Positions 60,828-64,000 of a stretch of 64,000 nucleotides of DNA are shown here, piece after piece. Each line of letters starts with the position of its first letter. The stretch's first letter is position 1. The translations under genes were made by a program, and so were the position numbers. Source of the DNA: Phlebopus portentosus. Its lineage: Eukaryota; Basidiomycota; Agaricomycetes; Boletales; Boletinellaceae. The notes beneath the pieces were generated by a model. It did no database searches. It saw only the letters and a program-made list of their open reading frames with translations, and was not told the DNA's origin. The stretch is from contig JAYXKI010000005.1 in the NCBI GenBank assembly GCA_037892935.1, forward strand, positions 1 to 64,000. Direction: 5' to 3'.

Positions 60828-62234
60828 ATGAACACAGCTCGGACGGCGTTGCGTGCTCTGGGCAGGAGCTATGCTTCGGTGCACAATTCACCTGGCAAGC
60901 CGTAAGTGTACGTCCATTGCTCTGAATTGGTCTTCATATTGATATGAGATAGACCAACAGGTATGGAACCCTTTTAATATCTCATCAAATCAATGTGCTC
61001 AGAATACAACTCGGCTAGCGGTGGTCATGCTGAACATGGGTGGACCTTCCACCGCAAGTGCTTTGTCTCTCGAAATTGTTCTGGCCATTCACCAGACCAT
61101 CTTCTAGGTCCCTGAAGTCCACGACTTCCTCAAAAATCTCTTCCTTGATCAAGATCTCATCCCGCTGCCCTTCCAACGTGTCCTCGCACCTCTGATCGCA
61201 AAACGACGCACTCCCAAAATCGAAGAACAATACTCTGCCATTGGCGGTGGTTCTCCTATCCTGCGTTACACGAAATTCCAAGGCGAAGCCATGTGCGCTT
61301 TGCTCGATGAGCTGTCGCCAGAAAGCGCACCGCATAAAAGCTACGTAGCTTTCAGATATGCGAGACCACTGACGGACGCTGCGTGTGAGGAGATGAAGAA
61401 GGATGGTGTAAAGCGTGCGGTAGCGTTTACACAGTATCCTCAGTACAGTTGTAGCACTACCGGAAGCAGTTTGAATGAGCTATTCCGTCAGGGGACTAGG
61501 GGTGCTATAGGGCAGGGCGTCGAATGGAGCGTGATAGACAGATGGGGGACACATCCAGGATTCGTCGAGGCTGTCGCACAGCGCGTCGAGGCAGCCCTGC
61601 AGAAATTCCCTCCCGAAAGGAGAAAAGACGCCGTCTTATTATTCTCAGCACACTCGTTACCTATGGAAATCGTAAACCGAGGGGACCCGTACGTTCCTGA
61701 GGTCAGTGCAACAGTGGAGAGGGTGATGGATCGGTTAGGACATTCGAATCCATATCGAGTCGTTTGGCAGAGCCAGGTTGGACCTCGCGCGTGGATGGGT
61801 CCGCAGACGATTGACGCGCTGAAAGGCCTTTCAAGGCTCGGGAGGAAAGACGCTGTTCTGGTTCCTATTGCGTTTACGAGCGATCATATAGAGACGCTTT
61901 ATGAGCTTGATCATGAGTACGCCAGAGAAGCGGAAGAGAAGGTAAGCCGTCGCTTGCAGAAGTCGCGCTGCCCATTTTTAACCTCTTATCATCCCCTTCC
62001 ATATTCAAATTTTTGCTATTTCAGCTCGGCATGGAAGTGCATCGTGCCGAATCATTGAATGAGTCGCCGGTCTTCATTCGGGCTCTCGCAGACATCGTCA
62101 GCAAACACCTAAATGACTATTCTTCTGGAAGCATTGGGCCGACGAGTGTGCAAATGGGATTGCGATGTCCTGGGTGTACGAACACGACGTGCAGCCAACA
62201 GAAGAACTGGTTTGCGAAGTCTGGGCTGGCTTGA
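60828..62234 (+). CDS. HEM15: Ferrochelatase (HEM15), mitochondrial
   Basis: Ferrochelatase inserts Fe2+ into protoporphyrin IX at the inner mitochondrial membrane, the last step of heme synthesis. Five exons (60828-60901, 60953-60960, 61019-61053, 61108-61941, 62025-62234) give 386 residues. Exon 2 is 8 nt. With it the N-terminal core reads [18 protein letters not shown], followed by [14 protein letters not shown]. Intron 3 (61054-61107) starts with GC (GCAAGT) and ends TAG. A basic Ser/Arg-rich start ([16 protein letters not shown]) fits a mitochondrial targeting peptide. Catalytic-site sequences include [27 protein letters not shown] and [16 protein letters not shown]. The C-terminal cysteines [13 protein letters not shown] fit the [2Fe-2S] cluster of fungal and animal enzymes. 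Confidence 0.95.
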
Positions 62235-62523
62235 ATGCACTCGTACTTCTGCTGGTTGATATAGTTCTATTTTTGCGTACCTTATTGTATTTGATCCCCT
62301 GATGATTTTCTCGGTTTAGTATGCAGTTGATGATTCGTCCGGCATCCCCCCCGTTCTCAGGCATACACGTCGTGCGGCATGTTCTTGCTTCTGCTTCTAC
62401 GCTGTTTCCCATGTTTTCGGTATCAGGCCTGCTTATACATTCAGTACGCACATGAACGAAGGTAGTAAGCGTTTGCTGGGTCTCCGACTCCGCCGCCTGA
62501 TCACCTGAACAATGGTGAAATGG

Positions 62524-62531
62524 TATAAATA
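62524..62531 (+). promoter_or_regulatory. TATA box of the aldo-keto reductase gene
   Basis: TATAAATA lies 62-69 bp upstream of the ATG at 62593. It is a strong match and supports that start. Confidence 0.6.
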
Positions 62532-62592
62532 CCCATAGAGCTTTCGATGGTTATCTTACTCCTCATTATCACCAACCACTATCATCGAAAAA

Positions 62593-63871
62593 ATGTCGAG
62601 CGGGAAAACGGAAACAAATCAACCTCCAGTCGAGTACCGCCGTCTCGGCAAGTCCGGATTGCGCGTCTCAGTACCGATCGTGGGCGCCATGTCCTTTGGG
62701 AGTGATAAGTGGGCTCCCTGGGTAATCAACGAAGACAAGGTAATCCCTCTCCTTAAAGCCGCTTGGGATCGCGGCGTCAGTACTATCGACACCGCCAATG
62801 TCTACTCTAATGGCGAATCCGAGCGCATCGTCGGGAAATTCCTCAAGCAATATAACATCCCGAGGAACAAGGTCTTGATTTTAACGAAATGCAATGGACT
62901 TGTGCATGAGGACCCTGGCGTCAGAACGTATTTCTTCCCAGAGCTGAGGAATACAAGGGATTATGTGAACCAAGCTGGATTGAGCAGGGCGGCGATATTC
63001 AATGCTGTTGAGGCCTCGCTCGAGAGGTTGCAGACGACGCATATCGATTTACTCCAGGTTTGCTTTCTTTCCACATTTTTTTTGCACATATGCTTTACAC
63101 ATAGAATGCAGATCCATCGTTTCGACCCAAACACTCCAATGGAAGAAATAATGAAAGCACTACACGACCTTGTGCAGAGTGGGAAAGTCCGCTACATCGG
63201 CGCGAGCTCGATGCGCGCATGGCAGTTCGCTTGTCTGAACCACGTCGCGGAGATAAACGGCTGGACGAAATTTATCAGCATGCAGAATGAGTATTCATTA
63301 CTCTATCGCGAGGAGGTATGCACAGCATAATCATGTGTGTGATCTTGTTTAACATGTATGCCTGTAGGAACGAGAAATGATTCCTTACTGCAACGCACAC
63401 GGCATCGGTCTCATCCCATGGGGACCTCTCGCAGCAGGCGACCTCTGTCGTCCCCTAGGAGTCAGCACGATACGCCTCGAGTCTGCCAAAGGCACAGTGT
63501 TTGAGCGCAAATACACAGATGCAGACAAAGCTATCATCTCCCGCGTGGAGGAGATCGCACAGAAACGCGGATGGACGATGGCACAGGTGACTCTCGCCTG
63601 GATTGACAAGAAGGTGTCTAGTCCAATTGTTGGTTGTAGCTCCGTAAGTGCTGGCTTCTGTCCGTGCTTGTTTCATATTTATGCACACGCTGCTATACTT
63701 TTAGCCTGACCGACTTGAAGCGGCGATCATCCGTGGAAAGGAATTGACGGAAGAAGAGGTTAAGTATCTCGAAGAACTGTGCGTCTTTTGCTCTTAATCC
63801 TTTACATATCTCCGGATTGACAATATACGCATACCAGGTACGTCCCAAAACCAGTGAGGGGTCATGCGTGA
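62593..63871 (+). CDS. Aldo-keto reductase (voltage-gated K+ channel beta-subunit-like family)
   Basis: Aldo-keto reductases use NADPH to reduce carbonyls in a TIM barrel. The substrate is unknown. Five exons (62593-63057, 63112-63315, 63368-63643, 63705-63778, 63838-63871) join in phase to 350 residues. The tetrad is visible: Asp and Tyr in [15 protein letters not shown], Lys in LILTKCNG and His in [12 protein letters not shown], the last brought into phase by the 54-nt first intron. The cofactor region is seen in [14 protein letters not shown] and the C-terminal SSPIVGCSS with [18 protein letters not shown]. Length fits the family. The neighbour ferrochelatase runs in the same direction with 358 bp between. 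Confidence 0.92.
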
Positions 63872-64000
63872 AAGTGCGGGCAGGGAGAGCACTTGATGTG
63901 ATAAAATGAATTTTGCTATTATTAGAATGTACCAATTAGAACAAGGGGAATAAAATCCTGTAGTCCTATTCTCAATTCAACAAACGAGTCGATATTTTGC

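Overview
This window reads as one end of a chromosome from a filamentous basidiomycete, most likely an Agaricomycete. Base 1 lies in telomere repeat. The genes are split by many short GT-AG introns, mostly 47-65 nt. The gene set includes a GH18 chitinase, GH28 pectinases, a HAD-type terpene cyclase and a CaaX pheromone-like precursor. I cannot name the species. All intron boundaries below were joined by hand from splice signals, reading phase and family alignment, and none were checked against transcripts.

Layout. Bases 1-110 are telomere, made of hexamers that nearly strictly alternate (TTAGGC/TTAGGG on the G-rich strand), followed by AT-rich subtelomeric DNA with a 13-bp tandem repeat and a TA run. 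Bases 610-2905 hold a decayed copy of the exportin gene CSE1 on the minus strand. It is joined head to head with a decayed fragment of an MLP1/TPR nuclear-basket nucleoporin (2870 to about 4110). The first intact gene is a large Num1/ApsA-like cortical dynein anchor (4634-9924, minus). A truncated, frameshifted GH18 chitinase copy lies upstream of an intact one. Two near-identical GH28 genes face each other (14102-15645 plus, 22983-24479 minus) and flank EXO1 and an alpha/beta hydrolase.

Bases 24.8-40 kb hold a seven-exon questin-oxidase-like gene, a small secreted cysteine-rich protein, COX17, a 13-exon Zn2Cys6 regulator, a gene-poor stretch of about 5.8 kb with a faint P450 relic, and a drimane-synthase-type HAD/terpene-cyclase fusion. 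A 0.6-kb TA-flanked inverted-repeat element (mariner-type MITE) follows at 40797-41398.

Bases 42.6-64 kb are mostly conserved genes: MED31, a short gene resembling a mating pheromone precursor with two CVIA units, 3-ketodihydrosphingosine reductase, DBF4, a CDP-alcohol phosphotransferase (EPT1/CPT1 type), a 401-residue orphan, a P450 with an apparent frameshift near the heme loop, a polytopic membrane protein, ferrochelatase (8-nt microexon and a GC-AG intron) and an aldo-keto reductase.

How the genes relate. The terpene cyclase, Zn2Cys6 regulator, questin-oxidase-like enzyme, P450 and membrane protein could belong to a loose subtelomeric specialised-metabolism neighbourhood, but housekeeping genes separate them and this is inference. 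The chitinases and GH28 enzymes form a secreted carbohydrate-degrading group. No tRNA, rRNA or CRISPR was seen.
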